A stretch of 64,000 nt of DNA from Bhargavaea ginsengi (GCF_900109165.1 NZ_FNZF01000007.1:1-64000); one strand, 5' to 3'; positions 50,513 to 59,519 are shown, counted from the first letter of the stretch. Numbers and translations are program-made. Notes: generated by a model not told the origin, from the sequence alone.

Positions 50513-52072
50513 TCACTTACTATTGACCGCCATGTCCTTCAGCGAGCGCCGGAGGATTTTGCCGGTCGTGTTTTTCGGCAGGTCATCGAGGAATTCGATG
50601 GATGCCGGGATTTTGTATTTCGCAAGTTTTTCTGCGCTGAAGGCTTTCAGGTCTGCTTCCGTCAGGGCGGATCCGTCCTTCTTCACCACATAGGCTTGGA
50701 TGGCCTCGCCATAATTGGAGTCCGGAACGCCGACAACCGCGGCTTCGACCACGTCCGGATGCGCGTAGAGCACTTCTTCCACTTCACGCGGATAGACGTT
50801 ATAGCCGCCGACGATAACGAGGTCCTTTTTGCGGTCGACAATGTAGAAATAGCCATTTTCGTCGCGGCGGGCGAGGTCGCCCGTGTAGAGCCAGCCGTTA
50901 CGGAGCGCGACTGCGGTCTCTTCCGGCATCTTATAATAGCCTTTCATGACGTTCGGACCGCGGACGATAAGTTCGCCCACTTCTCCGTCTGGCACTTCCT
51001 CACCAAACTCATTAACTACCTTGTTCTCGACGTTGATGATGTTCGTGCCGATCGAGCCAGGCACGCGCTCGCGGTCAAGCGGGTTGAAGCAAGTGACCGG
51101 GGCCGCTTCGCTTAGGCCATATCCTTCCGAGATGCGGACATTGAACTTGTCCTCGAAGTTGTGAAGCAGCGCGACAGGAAGGGACGAGCCGCCTGAGATG
51201 GCGCGCTTGACCGACTTGAAGTCTTCCGGGTTGCCCTCCGGATACTGATAAAGGAAGTTGTACATCGTCGGCACGCCGGCGAATATCGTAGCTTCCTTTT
51301 CACGGATGACACGGAACACGTCTGCCGGGCTAAACTTCGGCACCAGCAGGATCTGCGCACCCCGCAGGAGTGGCGCGTTTACCACGACTGTCAGAGCGAA
51401 CACATGGAACACCGGCAGTGTCGCAACGACGCGGTCATCCGGGCTGAACTGGAGATAATCGGCAACGTCACGCGCATTGGAATACAGGTTCTTGTGCGTG
51501 AGCATCGCACCCTTGGGATTCCCTGTCGTGCCCGAAGTGTACAAGATGACCGCTGTATCATCGTCATCCACTTCAACTGCTTCCGCAGGAGCACCGCCCG
51601 AAGCGACCACGTGTGTAAACGGTTTCACTTTACCGCGGACGTCTTCCGGCAGAGAAGCGATCTTCTCCTCTAATCCCGGTTCTGTTTCACAGATCACATA
51701 ACTTTCCACCGCCGGGAACGCTGCCGATGCCTGCTGGATCAGCGGCAGCAGCTTGTCCAGTGCAATGACCGCCTTGGCGTCACTGTTGCGGACGATGAAC
51801 GCGATTTCCTCCGGTGAGTAGATCGGATTCACCGGTACCGCCGTTGCGCCGATGCGCATGGTGGCATACAGCGAAACCAGGAAGTGCGGCGTGTTTCCAA
51901 GCAGGAAGACGACATGATCCCCCTTGCCGATGCCGCTTTTCTGCAGACCGGCCGCCAGAAGCCCGACGGTCTGATCGAACTCTGCGTAAGTTGTGTCTTT
52001 CCCCATGAAATGATAGGCAATCTTCTGTGGTTCCTCGAGCGCCGTATGATGTACGCGCTTCACAAGATTCAT
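50513..52072 (-). CDS. Long-chain fatty-acid--CoA ligase (LcfA-like)
   Basis: This enzyme activates long-chain fatty acids for beta-oxidation. The adenylate P-loop is AVILYTSGTTGNPKGAMLTHKN (residues about 165-186), followed by YGLSEAAPV, GWLYTGDLA and the catalytic lysine in PKNTTGKILRRSLK. ATG at 52072 (MNLVKRVHHTALEEP) has AAGGGGG before it; longer starts are not supported. 519 residues. A perfect FadR operator ends 22 bases from the start codon, so it should be repressed until long-chain acyl-CoA is present. Confidence 0.93.
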   Translation of the reverse strand: MNLVKRVHHTALEEPQKIAYHFMGKDTTYAEFDQTVGLLAAGLQKSGIGKGDHVVFLLGNTPHFLVSLYATMRIGATAVPVNPIYSPEEIAFIVRNSDAKAVIALDKLLPLIQQASAAFPAVESYVICETEPGLEEKIASLPEDVRGKVKPFTHVVASGGAPAEAVEVDDDDTAVILYTSGTTGNPKGAMLTHKNLYSNARDVADYLQFSPDDRVVATLPVFHVFALTVVVNAPLLRGAQILLVPKFSPADVFRVIREKEATIFAGVPTMYNFLYQYPEGNPEDFKSVKRAISGGSSLPVALLHNFEDKFNVRISEGYGLSEAAPVTCFNPLDRERVPGSIGTNIINVENKVVNEFGEEVPDGEVGELIVRGPNVMKGYYKMPEETAVALRNGWLYTGDLARRDENGYFYIVDRKKDLVIVGGYNVYPREVEEVLYAHPDVVEAAVVGVPDSNYGEAIQAYVVKKDGSALTEADLKAFSAEKLAKYKIPASIEFLDDLPKNTTGKILRRSLKDMAVNSK

Positions 52073-52093
52073 AGCCATCCCCCTTGTTCGAAT

Positions 52094-52111
52094 TGAATGA
52101 ATAGTCATTCA
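52094..52111 (-). promoter_or_regulatory. FadR operator
   Basis: TGAATGAATAGTCATTCA is an 18-base palindrome fitting the Bacillus FadR (YsiA) consensus TGAATGAMTANTCATTCA at every position. Confidence 0.92.
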
Positions 52112-52221
52112 CTATCCCCGATTACCATTATAGAGGAATAATATAAAGCGGACAACAGCCAAATAGGAAATTTAACATGGCACTCCTTTTCCCGGCAGTC
52201 AATGATCCGCTCTCTTCCATG

Positions 52222-52249
52222 AAAAAAGGACCGCTCAAGTCGGTCCTTT
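52222..52249 (-). terminator. Terminator overlapping the end of the Bce permease gene
   Basis: On the minus strand GGACCG and CGGTCC pair around a 7-base loop, followed by TTTTTTC. The stop codon lies inside the loop. Confidence 0.85.
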
Positions 52250-54157
52250 CACATGCGCCAGATAGCGCCAGCGGATCAGAAAGAAATACAGCAGCTGGAT
52301 CACCGTGAAGCCGACGAGAACAAGGGCCATCTCATTCAGGATCGAGATATCGGCGAATTCCTTCCAGATCGCCTGCAGGGAAATAAAGGCGAAAGTACTG
52401 TGCAGCATCGCAATGCCCCACGGCAGGAAGAATTGCGGGACCAGCTGGCGGTTGACGATTTTGATGAACTCGCGCTCTGTCATGCCGAGCCGCTTCAGGA
52501 CGGCCGCCTGGCGCCGGTCGCGGTCGAGCATCGTGTAGAGCTTAAAGTAGATGAAGCTGCCCGCGGCCAGCATGAAGACCATGGCCACCATCAGGCCGGT
52601 CAAAAGCAAAAGGTGGAACGTCGAGCGGATAATCGAATAGTCGAGGCCTGGATTCTTGAAGTAATACGGAAGCGCCTCTTCTTCTTCAATTTCGGACAGG
52701 ATCATCTCCTGCTCGATCGACAGCCCGATCCCGACAGTCTCCTCCCAGTCGGGGATGTCGAAAGCGTGGAACCGGAGAAGCTGATCGGGCTGTGCGGAGG
52801 CGACTTTCACAAAGTCGGTCTCGCTGACAACCACCGAATTTGTCCCGAGGCTGTAGGCCGGCAGCAGGAGGCCACCGACTACGCCGCTTACATGGACCTC
52901 GACACCGCTTTCCTCGAGCTCTGTCCGGATATCCGCATCCTGTAGTCTCGGGGCGGCTTCCGTAGAATACGGCAGGAAAACGGCTTCGCCCGGCCTCAGG
53001 CTAACCGGCCCTGCGCCAAGTGCTTCCGCGAGCCGGTTTACTTCACCCTCGCGAAGAATATTGATGGGTTGCCCGGAGAAAGAAGATTCCTCCCTGGCGA
53101 CAGTAAGCGGCACGTGGGTGTACTTAAGGCCCGCGTTTTCCAGTTCCTCCATTAGCCCCGTCACATGTTCATACTCATGCGGGTTGCCCGGATAGCTCTC
53201 ATAAACAAGGCCAAGCGGGTTCAGCGCACGATACTGGGCGGTGTACGTGGCAAGGCTCGCAAGCGTCCCGACAGAAAGGAAAGCGACGGTTGAGACGATT
53301 GCGACGATAAAGAACATGTTTGCGTTGTCGCGGAGTTTGGCCGCGGTCTCAGCGAGCGACACGAGACGTGTCCGTTTCCAGTACAGGCTTTTCTGGTCCC
53401 TGAACAGGTCGAGCAGGTACAGGATCGAGTGCGAGAAGAAATAATACGTCCCGAGAGTAGCCGCGGGCGGCAGCAGCACCGATAGGTACAGGACATTTAC
53501 CCGTCCAGCCAGAAGCGCCGCTCCGTAGGACGACAGCAACAGGAGAATGCCGGCAGCGGCTCTCCCCGGTGAGTAGCCGAACGGATCCGCTTCCCCGCCG
53601 ATCCCTTTCCTGAATTCCGAAATGTCCCGGTTGGCGACGATATAGGCGGACAGCAATCCGATCATAAGGAACAGGCTGAAGAATGCACCCGCAGTCATGA
53701 GGAACGGCTCCCATGATACATAAAGCGGCAGGGTCGGCAGCTGGAGCAGTTCCCGGACGATCATGAAAAAGTACTTCGAGAACGCGAAGCCGAGCACGAT
53801 GCCGCTCGCGGTCGACGCGGCACCGAGCAGCAGCATTTCCAGAAGCAGCAGCTTTCCGAGCTGGCGCCGCTCCATGCCGATCTGGAGGAGCAGGGCGAAT
53901 TCACCCGAGCGCGCCTGCATAAACGCCCGCATCGAATAAAACAGGAAAAACAGCATGAATACATAAAGGATGATGTCCGCCGTCGTCATCCCAATCAGCG
54001 TGATGCCGGTGATGAACCGCTCCCCGATGCCCGGGTGGAACATCAGCATCGAGTAAAGGAAAAACACCATGACCGAAAACACACTGGCCAGGAAAAACGC
54101 CGCATAGACGCGGCGGTTCCGGATGACGTTACGGTAGGCGAACTGACGAAAGGTCAT
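52235..54157 (-). CDS. Bce-type ABC transporter permease
   Basis: The membrane part of a peptide-antibiotic sensing and detoxification system (BceB/YxdM/VraG family). About ten membrane segments are visible, in the 2+6+2-like FtsX arrangement, with a large extracytoplasmic domain between residues about 310 and 520 (GLVYESYPGNPHEYEHVTGL to the segment before STFHLLLLTGLMVAMVFM). That domain is where such transporters recognise bacitracin-, lantibiotic- or defensin-like peptides. 640 residues. The gene overlaps the ATPase gene by 29 bases and ends the R-S-A-B operon. Confidence 0.92.
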   Translation of the reverse strand: MTFRQFAYRNVIRNRRVYAAFFLASVFSVMVFFLYSMLMFHPGIGERFITGITLIGMTTADIILYVFMLFFLFYSMRAFMQARSGEFALLLQIGMERRQLGKLLLLEMLLLGAASTASGIVLGFAFSKYFFMIVRELLQLPTLPLYVSWEPFLMTAGAFFSLFLMIGLLSAYIVANRDISEFRKGIGGEADPFGYSPGRAAAGILLLLSSYGAALLAGRVNVLYLSVLLPPAATLGTYYFFSHSILYLLDLFRDQKSLYWKRTRLVSLAETAAKLRDNANMFFIVAIVSTVAFLSVGTLASLATYTAQYRALNPLGLVYESYPGNPHEYEHVTGLMEELENAGLKYTHVPLTVAREESSFSGQPINILREGEVNRLAEALGAGPVSLRPGEAVFLPYSTEAAPRLQDADIRTELEESGVEVHVSGVVGGLLLPAYSLGTNSVVVSETDFVKVASAQPDQLLRFHAFDIPDWEETVGIGLSIEQEMILSEIEEEEALPYYFKNPGLDYSIIRSTFHLLLLTGLMVAMVFMLAAGSFIYFKLYTMLDRDRRQAAVLKRLGMTEREFIKIVNRQLVPQFFLPWGIAMLHSTFAFISLQAIWKEFADISILNEMALVLVGFTVIQLLYFFLIRWRYLAHVKGPT

Positions 54158-54902
54158 CGACGTTGCCTCCCAGAAGCGACAGCATGTTCAGGATGCGCTG
54201 GAAGAACGTCCTGCGGCGGTCGTCCTTGTGGATTTCATTGTAGTAGGCGCCGTCCTTGATAAAGAGGACACGGTCGCAGTAGCTGGCGGCGATCGGGTCA
54301 TGGGTCACCATGATGAACGTCGTCCTGTTTTCCCGGTTGATCGTCCCGAGCAGGTCCAGCACTTCGCGCGCTGCGTTCGAGTCAAGATTCCCCGTCGGTT
54401 CGTCGGCCAGCACGATCGACGGCCGGTGGACGAGGGCGCGCGCGATCGCGACACGCTGTTCCTGCCCGCCCGAAATTTCATCCGGACGTTTGTGCAGGAT
54501 GCCTTCCAGTCCGAGCCGTGCCGTGATCGCCTTGACCCGAGCGTCCATCTCCGAGACGGGCAACCGGTCAAGTGTCAGCGGAAGCACAATGTTTTCCTCG
54601 ACCGTCAGCATCCTGAGCAGGTTGAAGTCCTGAAAGACGAAACCGAGCTCGCGGCGGCGGAAACGGGCCAGGTCATCCGGCCGGAGCGCCGACGGATCGG
54701 TCCCTTTGATGAGCACTTTTCCCGATGTCGGCATATCGATGCCGGAAATCAGGTTCAGAAGCGTCGTCTTGCCGCTTCCGGAAGGGCCCATGACGGCAAG
54801 AAACTCCCCTTCCTCCACGTCAAAGCTGAGGCGGTCAAGCGCCCGGTGGGTCACTTTCCCCTCATAGATTTTGATGACGTCTTCAATGCTGACGATCGGC
54901 AT
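54129..54902 (-). CDS. Bce-type ABC transporter ATP-binding protein
   Basis: The ATPase of the module. Walker A is [18 protein letters not shown] (residues about 37-54), the Q-loop [10 protein letters not shown], the signature [19 protein letters not shown], Walker [14 protein letters not shown] and the switch VTHDP. ATG at 54902 ([16 protein letters not shown]) with GGAAAGGAAG upstream gives 257 residues; the longer upstream frame is a shadow of the kinase gene. It overlaps the kinase gene by 20 bases. Confidence 0.93.
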   Translation of the reverse strand: MPIVSIEDVIKIYEGKVTHRALDRLSFDVEEGEFLAVMGPSGSGKTTLLNLISGIDMPTSGKVLIKGTDPSALRPDDLARFRRRELGFVFQDFNLLRMLTVEENIVLPLTLDRLPVSEMDARVKAITARLGLEGILHKRPDEISGGQEQRVAIARALVHRPSIVLADEPTGNLDSNAAREVLDLLGTINRENRTTFIMVTHDPIAASYCDRVLFIKDGAYYNEIHKDDRRRTFFQRILNMLSLLGGNVDDLSSVRLP

Positions 54903-55911
54903 GTGACTCTTCCTTTCCTTCTTCCTTCTTCTCCCGGAAGAGGACGGACACTGCCGTACCCTCCCCTGGCTCCGACTCGATCTCCAGGCCGTGGCCGAGC
55001 TGGTCGCACACTTCCTTCGCGATAAAGAGCCCCATTCCGGTGGACTCACCGGTTAGCCGGCCATTTTCCCCTGTGAAGAACGCATGGGTGACACGTTTCA
55101 TATCAGATGCCGGGATGCCGATCCCCTCGTCCCGGACGGTCAGCCGGATGCCGTCTTCTGTCCGGTCCGCGCTGAAGTAGACGTGCTTGCCTTCACCTCG
55201 CGTGTATTTCACGGCATTCGTGATGAACTGGGCGATGATCGTCTTCATCCACTTCGGATCGGTCGTGACGGTGAGGCCCTCTTCAATCGAAGAAGCCGGG
55301 TAGACCCGGTTGGTGATGAACAGCTTTTTGTGTTCGGAAATCACTTCACGGACCAGGGATGCAAGATCCGCACGGGCAATCTGCATGTCCCGCTCGAAAG
55401 TGCCAAGCCTTGCATTCAACAGGACGGTCTCGAGGCCGCGCCGGATCCTGTCAGCCTCTTCCCCGATCGCTTCGCGGTCCACTTCCTCTTCCTGCAGCAA
55501 CAGCGAGATGACCGACAGCGGCGTCTTCATCTGGTGCACCCACTGGTTCATGAACGTCTCATGGCGCTCATTTTCCGAACGCAGCGCCTGCACTTCCTTC
55601 TGGTAGATGCCGTACACTTCATGGCCGAAACGCTCGGCTTCGGTAGTTTCCGGGGATTTCGAGGTCCGCATGAGGAGGTCCTCCATCTTGGCCGGGTGCC
55701 TCAGGATCCGGTTGTAGTACCCCCTGCGGCCGATAAAGCGTACCGCCAGGAAAAGCGTGGTCAGGATGAGGACCATCACGACCGAATACACGGCAGTGTC
55801 CACATTCCGGAAGCCGTCCAGCCAGTACAGCGACAGGATGAATACCGTCAGCAGCACATGGAACACGAGGTAGGCCGCGTGCTCCCGGATAAACAGGCGG
55901 ACCGCCTTCAT
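54883..55911 (-). CDS. Bce-type intramembrane-sensing histidine kinase
   Basis: A 342-residue kinase with two close membrane segments near the N-terminus (AAYLVFHVLLTVFILSLYWL and VYSVVMVLILTTLFLAVRFI) and almost no external loop. This is the mark of intramembrane-sensing kinases, which receive the signal through their ABC transporter. The histidine box is NQWVHQMKTPLSVISLLLQ and the ATPase boxes are DEGIGIPASDM and GMGLFIAKE. It overlaps the regulator gene by 4 bases. Confidence 0.92.
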   Translation of the reverse strand: MKAVRLFIREHAAYLVFHVLLTVFILSLYWLDGFRNVDTAVYSVVMVLILTTLFLAVRFIGRRGYYNRILRHPAKMEDLLMRTSKSPETTEAERFGHEVYGIYQKEVQALRSENERHETFMNQWVHQMKTPLSVISLLLQEEEVDREAIGEEADRIRRGLETVLLNARLGTFERDMQIARADLASLVREVISEHKKLFITNRVYPASSIEEGLTVTTDPKWMKTIIAQFITNAVKYTRGEGKHVYFSADRTEDGIRLTVRDEGIGIPASDMKRVTHAFFTGENGRLTGESTGMGLFIAKEVCDQLGHGLEIESEPGEGTAVSVLFREKKEEGKEESHADRQH

Positions 55912-56612
55912 GCTTCCTCCGGCGCGGCGATAAACCGGTAGCCCGCGCCGCGTACTGTTTCAATTTGAGATTGGATGCCGTAGTCGGCAAGCTTTTTGCG
56001 AACACGGGTCATATTGACGTTTAGTGTGTTTTCATCGACGAATGCCTGGTCATCCCACAGCTCCTCGAGGAACCGTTCTCGTGACACGACCTTCGGCGAC
56101 TCGGATAGGAGCAATTCCAGGATGACGCACTCTTTTTTCTGGAGCGGGATCTCCTCTCCGTGCGCATGCAGTTCCATCCGCTCCGGATACAGCTCCAGAC
56201 GGCCGAGACGGATTGTCCGCTCTTCCATTTTCGGCGCGTATTCTCCAAATGACCGACGCAGATGGCTTCTGATCTTCGCCAGGACAATCTCGTAGTTGAA
56301 CGGTTTCGTAATAAAGTCATCCCCGCCGTTTTCCAGCGCAAACACCTGATCCATCTCGCCGGAACGTGCCGAGATAAACAAAATCGGCACGGTCGTCCGC
56401 TGGCGCAGCTGGCGGCACCAGTAATAGCCGTCATAAGACGGCAGGTTGATATCAAGCAGGATGAGGTGCGGGGAGAACTCGGACTCCGCCTCCAAAATCC
56501 GGTCGAAGTCATCTGCCGCCCGCACATTGTAATGGTATTTCCGGAGCGTCTCGGCAAGCAGCGAGGCGATCTTCCGGTCGTCTTCGATGATGAGGATCCG
56601 ATGTTGTTCCAC
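55908..56612 (-). CDS. Bce-type OmpR-family response regulator
   Basis: The regulator of the module, first in the operon. The receiver domain has IIEDDRKIA, the phospho-acceptor in LILLDINLPSYDGYYW (residue about 54), ISARSGEMD and ITKPFNYE; the winged helix ends with VRGAGYRFIA. 234 residues. The R-S-A-B order matches yxdJKLM of B. subtilis. The target promoter, normally that of the transporter, cannot be identified separately here because all four genes appear to be co-transcribed. Confidence 0.92.
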   Translation of the reverse strand: MEQHRILIIEDDRKIASLLAETLRKYHYNVRAADDFDRILEAESEFSPHLILLDINLPSYDGYYWCRQLRQRTTVPILFISARSGEMDQVFALENGGDDFITKPFNYEIVLAKIRSHLRRSFGEYAPKMEERTIRLGRLELYPERMELHAHGEEIPLQKKECVILELLLSESPKVVSRERFLEELWDDQAFVDENTLNVNMTRVRKKLADYGIQSQIETVRGAGYRFIAAPEEA

Positions 56613-56696
56613 GGTCTTTCCCTCTTTTCCAATTTCGGTTCCGTCGGGTAAATACGGCCGGAATCCGTGATTTTCTCTGCTTTTATGATAGCAGAA

Positions 56697-56729
56697 AAGG
56701 GACCCGGCGTCTGTCGGGTCCCCTTTGTA
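56697..56729 (-). terminator. Terminator after lplJ
   Basis: AAGGGACCCG and CGGGTCCCCTT pair, followed on the minus strand by TTTTCTGC. It separates lplJ from the Bce operon. Confidence 0.85.
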
Positions 56730-56743
56730 TAGGCTGCGTCTGA

Positions 56744-57736
56744 TCAGTAGATCAGATCGATGAAATCTTCTTTCGTGATGCCGCCAAGCAGCTTTTCGAT
56801 GTTGATGCCCTCGATCGCCTGCTCGATGCCTTCGGTGCTGTATGGCGCGCCTTTCAGTGCATCTTCGATCTCGGCCACTTCGCCGACCCCGAAGAAGTCG
56901 CCGAAGATAGCCGCGTCTTCGATTTTGCCTTTGTTTACATCGAGTTTTACATCGATGCCGCCGACCGGGAAGCGTTTTGAGTGAGACATGTTGAACTTCG
57001 GTGACTTGCCGTAGTTCCAGTCCCAGTTACCGTAGCGCTTCTCGGACAGCTTCCTGATGTTTTCCCAATCGTCTTCCGTGAGCTCAACGTACTCGATTTT
57101 GTCCTTGCCGCCAAAGATCTGCTCGAGGATATACTGGCGGAACTCTTCGATATTCATCGGCTCCTCGAGGAACTCGGAGATGTTCGCGACACGCGAGCGA
57201 ATGGACTTGATGCCCTTCGATTCGATCTTGTCCTTTTTCACTTTGAGCGCGTTCACGACTTCGCCGATGTCCGTATCGAACATAAGCGTGCCGTGGCTGT
57301 ACATCCGGCCCTGTGTGGAAAACTGGGCATTGCCGGAAATCTTGCGCCCTTCGACGAGAAGGTCGTTGCGTCCCTGCAACTCGGCTTTAACGCCGAGGCT
57401 GTTGAGCGCATCTACGACCGGCTGCGTGAATTTCTTGAAATTACGGAAGCTCTCTCCGTCATCCTTCGTGATGAAGCTGTAGTTCAGGTTGCCAAGATCG
57501 TGGTATACCGCTCCGCCGCCGGACAGCCGGCGAACAACCTTGATGCCATTTTTGTCCACGTAGCCCGCGTCGATCTCTTCGATGGTGTTCTGGTTGCGGC
57601 CGACGATAATGGACGGGCCGTTAATGTAGAACAGCAGATAAGAATCCTTGTCCGTATCAAACGTGTTCAGGATATATTCCTCGATCGCGAGGTTGATGTA
57701 CGGGTCGTGGTTGCCCTTGTTGTCGATGAATTTCAT
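56744..57736 (-). CDS. lplJ: Lipoate--protein ligase
   Basis: This enzyme attaches free lipoate to lipoyl domains of the 2-oxoacid dehydrogenases and glycine cleavage system. Typical motifs are GPSIIVGRNQNTIEEI, the RRLSGGGAVYHDLGNLNYSF substrate loop (residues about 71-90), the KISGNAQ block with the catalytic lysine, and the C-terminal NWDWNYGKSPKF. ATG at 57736 after AGGAGG gives 330 residues, the length of LplA/LplJ with the accessory domain. The next gene, divergent, is yhfH, the same neighbourhood as B. subtilis yhfJ. Confidence 0.93.
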   Translation of the reverse strand: MKFIDNKGNHDPYINLAIEEYILNTFDTDKDSYLLFYINGPSIIVGRNQNTIEEIDAGYVDKNGIKVVRRLSGGGAVYHDLGNLNYSFITKDDGESFRNFKKFTQPVVDALNSLGVKAELQGRNDLLVEGRKISGNAQFSTQGRMYSHGTLMFDTDIGEVVNALKVKKDKIESKGIKSIRSRVANISEFLEEPMNIEEFRQYILEQIFGGKDKIEYVELTEDDWENIRKLSEKRYGNWDWNYGKSPKFNMSHSKRFPVGGIDVKLDVNKGKIEDAAIFGDFFGVGEVAEIEDALKGAPYSTEGIEQAIEGINIEKLLGGITKEDFIDLIY

Positions 57737-57881
57737 GCTTGTGGACCTCCTGTCATTTTCCTTTGTCCAGTTTATCACACACCCCCGAAACGCTCCCGCT
57801 ATTAGGCTGTCCGAAAGGGACCGGAACCAATCTGAAAAAATATTTGTAAAATTAGGTGAAAACCATTGACACCCTCTGCTC

Positions 57882-57890
57882 TGTTATAAT
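57882..57890 (+). promoter_or_regulatory. Extended -10 promoter of yhfH
   Basis: TGTTATAAT (57882-57890) is a consensus extended -10. TTGACA upstream is only 13 bases away and is probably not the -35. Confidence 0.55.
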
Positions 57891-57948
57891 ACACTGTGTA
57901 CAACAACAGAAGTTGACTAATAAAACTTCTTCGAGAGGAGAATGCGGA

Positions 57949-58074
57949 ATGATGGAAAGTGTCGTTGAATTCTTCAAGAACCTGCCTCCGAAAATGTGTA
58001 CTGACTGTGGTGAACAAATCGAGGAACAACATGAGTGCTACAGCAATAAGTGCGACAAGTGCAACTGCGAATAA
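57949..58074 (+). CDS. yhfH: YhfH-family zinc-ribbon microprotein
   Basis: A 41-residue protein: MMESVVEFFKNLPPKMCTDC, then GEQIEEQHECYSNKCDKCNC. Four to six cysteines in CxxC, ECY and CxxC patterns with a histidine suggest a small zinc ribbon. It matches B. subtilis YhfH, also next to lplJ. The function is unknown. Start ATG after GAGAGGAG. A strong terminator follows. Confidence 0.85.
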   Translation: MMESVVEFFKNLPPKMCTDCGEQIEEQHECYSNKCDKCNCE

Positions 58075-58093
58075 CAAATGCCGACCTTAACGG

Positions 58094-58125
58094 CGCCCCG
58101 GATTATCTGTCCGGGGCGTTTTTTC
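58094..58125 (+). terminator. Terminator after yhfH
   Basis: CGCCCCGGA and TCCGGGGCG pair around 7 bases, followed by TTTTTT. Confidence 0.93.
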
Positions 58126-58141
58126 TGTTTCAAAACAGATA

Positions 58142-58318
58142 TGTAAGCGCTTTTATAGTACAGATAGAATTCTTTTGTATCAGTACAGCCTGTCCCGCTA
58201 AATTCCGATGAAAGAGGATAATTGGAGACGAAACAGTAAAATTCTCCGATAGAACGGATTGATAGATTTCACCTTTTCCCTGTATCACGTTTTACTAAGT
58301 GAAACCAATCAATCTGTT
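58142..58318 (+). promoter_or_regulatory. Leader of the RDD gene: cre-like site and long inverted repeat
   Basis: TGTAAGCGCTTTTA (58142-58155) fits the cre consensus at 13 of 14 positions. Further on, two 20-base arms (58253-58272 and 58299-58318) pair at 17 positions around a 26-base loop: AACGGATTGATAGATTTCAC against GTGAAACCAATCAATCTGTT. The hairpin ends 44 bases before the start codon and could be an attenuator or an operator pair. Confidence 0.5.
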
Positions 58319-58362
58319 ATTCCGTATTCCATACATACAAGACCCGAATTGGAGGAAGTACT

Positions 58363-58752
58363 GTGAAACCAATCACCAAGAAACGATTCAAGGCCTACCT
58401 GATTGACTTGGCCGTATCAACCGCCGCAACTGCAGGTGTCGAATATGTCCTAAGGAAGAAAATCAAAAGCGAGGCCTTTCACGCACTCGTCACCCCTACT
58501 GCTGTCATGTGGGCGCTGGAATATGCACAGTTGCGCAACAGCGGACGGACGATCGGCTACAAAACGATGGGACTGGCCATTGAAAACACGGACGGCACCG
58601 AACCGACACCCGGCCAGATTGTGAAGCGCATGGCCTACCGGGACACCATCAGCACATTCGACTACATAAAAGACCGTGAAGCCTTCGAGGCGCAGGACGG
58701 AGCGCTCCTCCCTCACGACCGGATTTCTGGAACGGTTGTGAAGGAACAATAA
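58363..58752 (+). CDS. RDD-family membrane protein
   Basis: A 129-residue protein resembling the RDD domain family. It shows the usual start KRFKAYLIDLAVSTAATAGVEYVL (R..A..ID) and the later block GRTIGYKTMGLAIENTDGTEPTPGQIVKRMAYRDT (G.TIG....GL.V...DG..P...Q...R). The middle hydrophobic segment is AFHALVTPTAVMWALEYA. The function of short RDD proteins is mostly unknown; some affect ion transport. Start GTG after GGAGG. Confidence 0.82.
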   Translation: MKPITKKRFKAYLIDLAVSTAATAGVEYVLRKKIKSEAFHALVTPTAVMWALEYAQLRNSGRTIGYKTMGLAIENTDGTEPTPGQIVKRMAYRDTISTFDYIKDREAFEAQDGALLPHDRISGTVVKEQ

Positions 58753-58760
58753 ACATAAAA

Positions 58761-58815
58761 ACAACCTCAAGCGGACGCCCCATGACTGATCATGGGCAGT
58801 TCCACTTGAGGTTGT
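58761..58815. terminator. Bidirectional terminator between RDD and DUF genes
   Basis: ACAACCTCAAG and CTTGAGGTTGT enclose an inner stem (CCCATGA/TCATGGG). The genes on both sides converge on it. Confidence 0.8.
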
Positions 58816-59249
58816 TACATTCTGATGAATCTCGGTTCGTATTCAGACAAGACCTCAAAGACCTGATCACCGTTCATGTACAGATGATGTTCCAGTTTCG
58901 GGTGCGTCTTTCTGTTAATGAGCGGATTGTGATCGAACCATTTTAAGTATTCCGAGTTCAGGACTTTATAGAAATACAGCGAGTTTTCATCTTTCACGGT
59001 GGACAAGTCTTCTTCCTTGCTGAGCAGATCAAACCGGCCGTATTCGGTTGAGAACCGATAAGACCAAACGTAATACTCGACTGGTGAAACAAACTGATCG
59101 TAAATGACATCGACTTTTGTCTCTGCCAAATCACTGACCGAAAGTTTCAGGTAATCAAAATGGGCGAGTACTTCAAAAAAACCCAAGTCCGCAAGACTTC
59201 TTCCTTTCAAGTAAGTGACGGGCTGCCAGGCCTGCAGAACCTCCATCAT
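58815..59249 (-). CDS. Conserved-looking protein of unknown function
   Basis: A 144-residue soluble protein rich in aromatic residues (GFFEVLAHFDYLKLSVSDLAET, SPVEYYVWSYRFSTEYGRFDLL, LYFYKVLNSEYLKWFDHNP). No motif or family is recognised. The ATG at 59249 after AAGGAGG is preferred over a longer start at 59279. It lies alone between terminators. Its base composition is like that of the neighbours. Confidence 0.6.
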   Translation of the reverse strand: MMEVLQAWQPVTYLKGRSLADLGFFEVLAHFDYLKLSVSDLAETKVDVIYDQFVSPVEYYVWSYRFSTEYGRFDLLSKEEDLSTVKDENSLYFYKVLNSEYLKWFDHNPLINRKTHPKLEHHLYMNGDQVFEVLSEYEPRFIRM

Positions 59250-59323
59250 ATTGCCTCCTTCACTCAAGCATATAATCAATCATTCTGGTCATATGCAGGA
59301 TTTCCTTTACGTTGGAACCAAAA

Positions 59324-59356
59324 GGAGCCGTCATCCAAGATGACGGCTCCCCCTTT
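59324..59356 (-). terminator. Terminator after the second YhfH-like gene
   Basis: GAGCCGTCATC and GATGACGGCTC pair around a 5-base loop; on the minus strand CTTTTGG follows. Confidence 0.85.
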
Positions 59357-59363
59357 ATTACCC

Positions 59364-59492
59364 TTACTGCTCTGATTTCCCGACGCAGCGTTCGCATTCA
59401 TGATGGAGGGACTCGACTTTCTCAACGATTTCACAACCGCACTCGACACAGATCTTCCGGGACTTTTCGATCTTCTGCTGGTTTTTCATCAT
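59364..59492 (-). CDS. Second YhfH-family microprotein
   Basis: A 42-residue protein with a ribosome site GGAGG 8 bases before ATGATG. The sequence NQQKIEKSRKICVECGCEIV followed by EKVESLHHECERCVG shows CxxC, a histidine-cysteine pair and CxxC, the YhfH pattern, in a variant different from the copy at 57.95 kb. The function is unknown. It lies upstream of nothing else on its strand and just after the aceB stop. Confidence 0.75.
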   Translation of the reverse strand: MMKNQQKIEKSRKICVECGCEIVEKVESLHHECERCVGKSEQ

Positions 59493-59519
59493 TCAGATCT
59501 CCTCCTTATGGGTTTGGGG

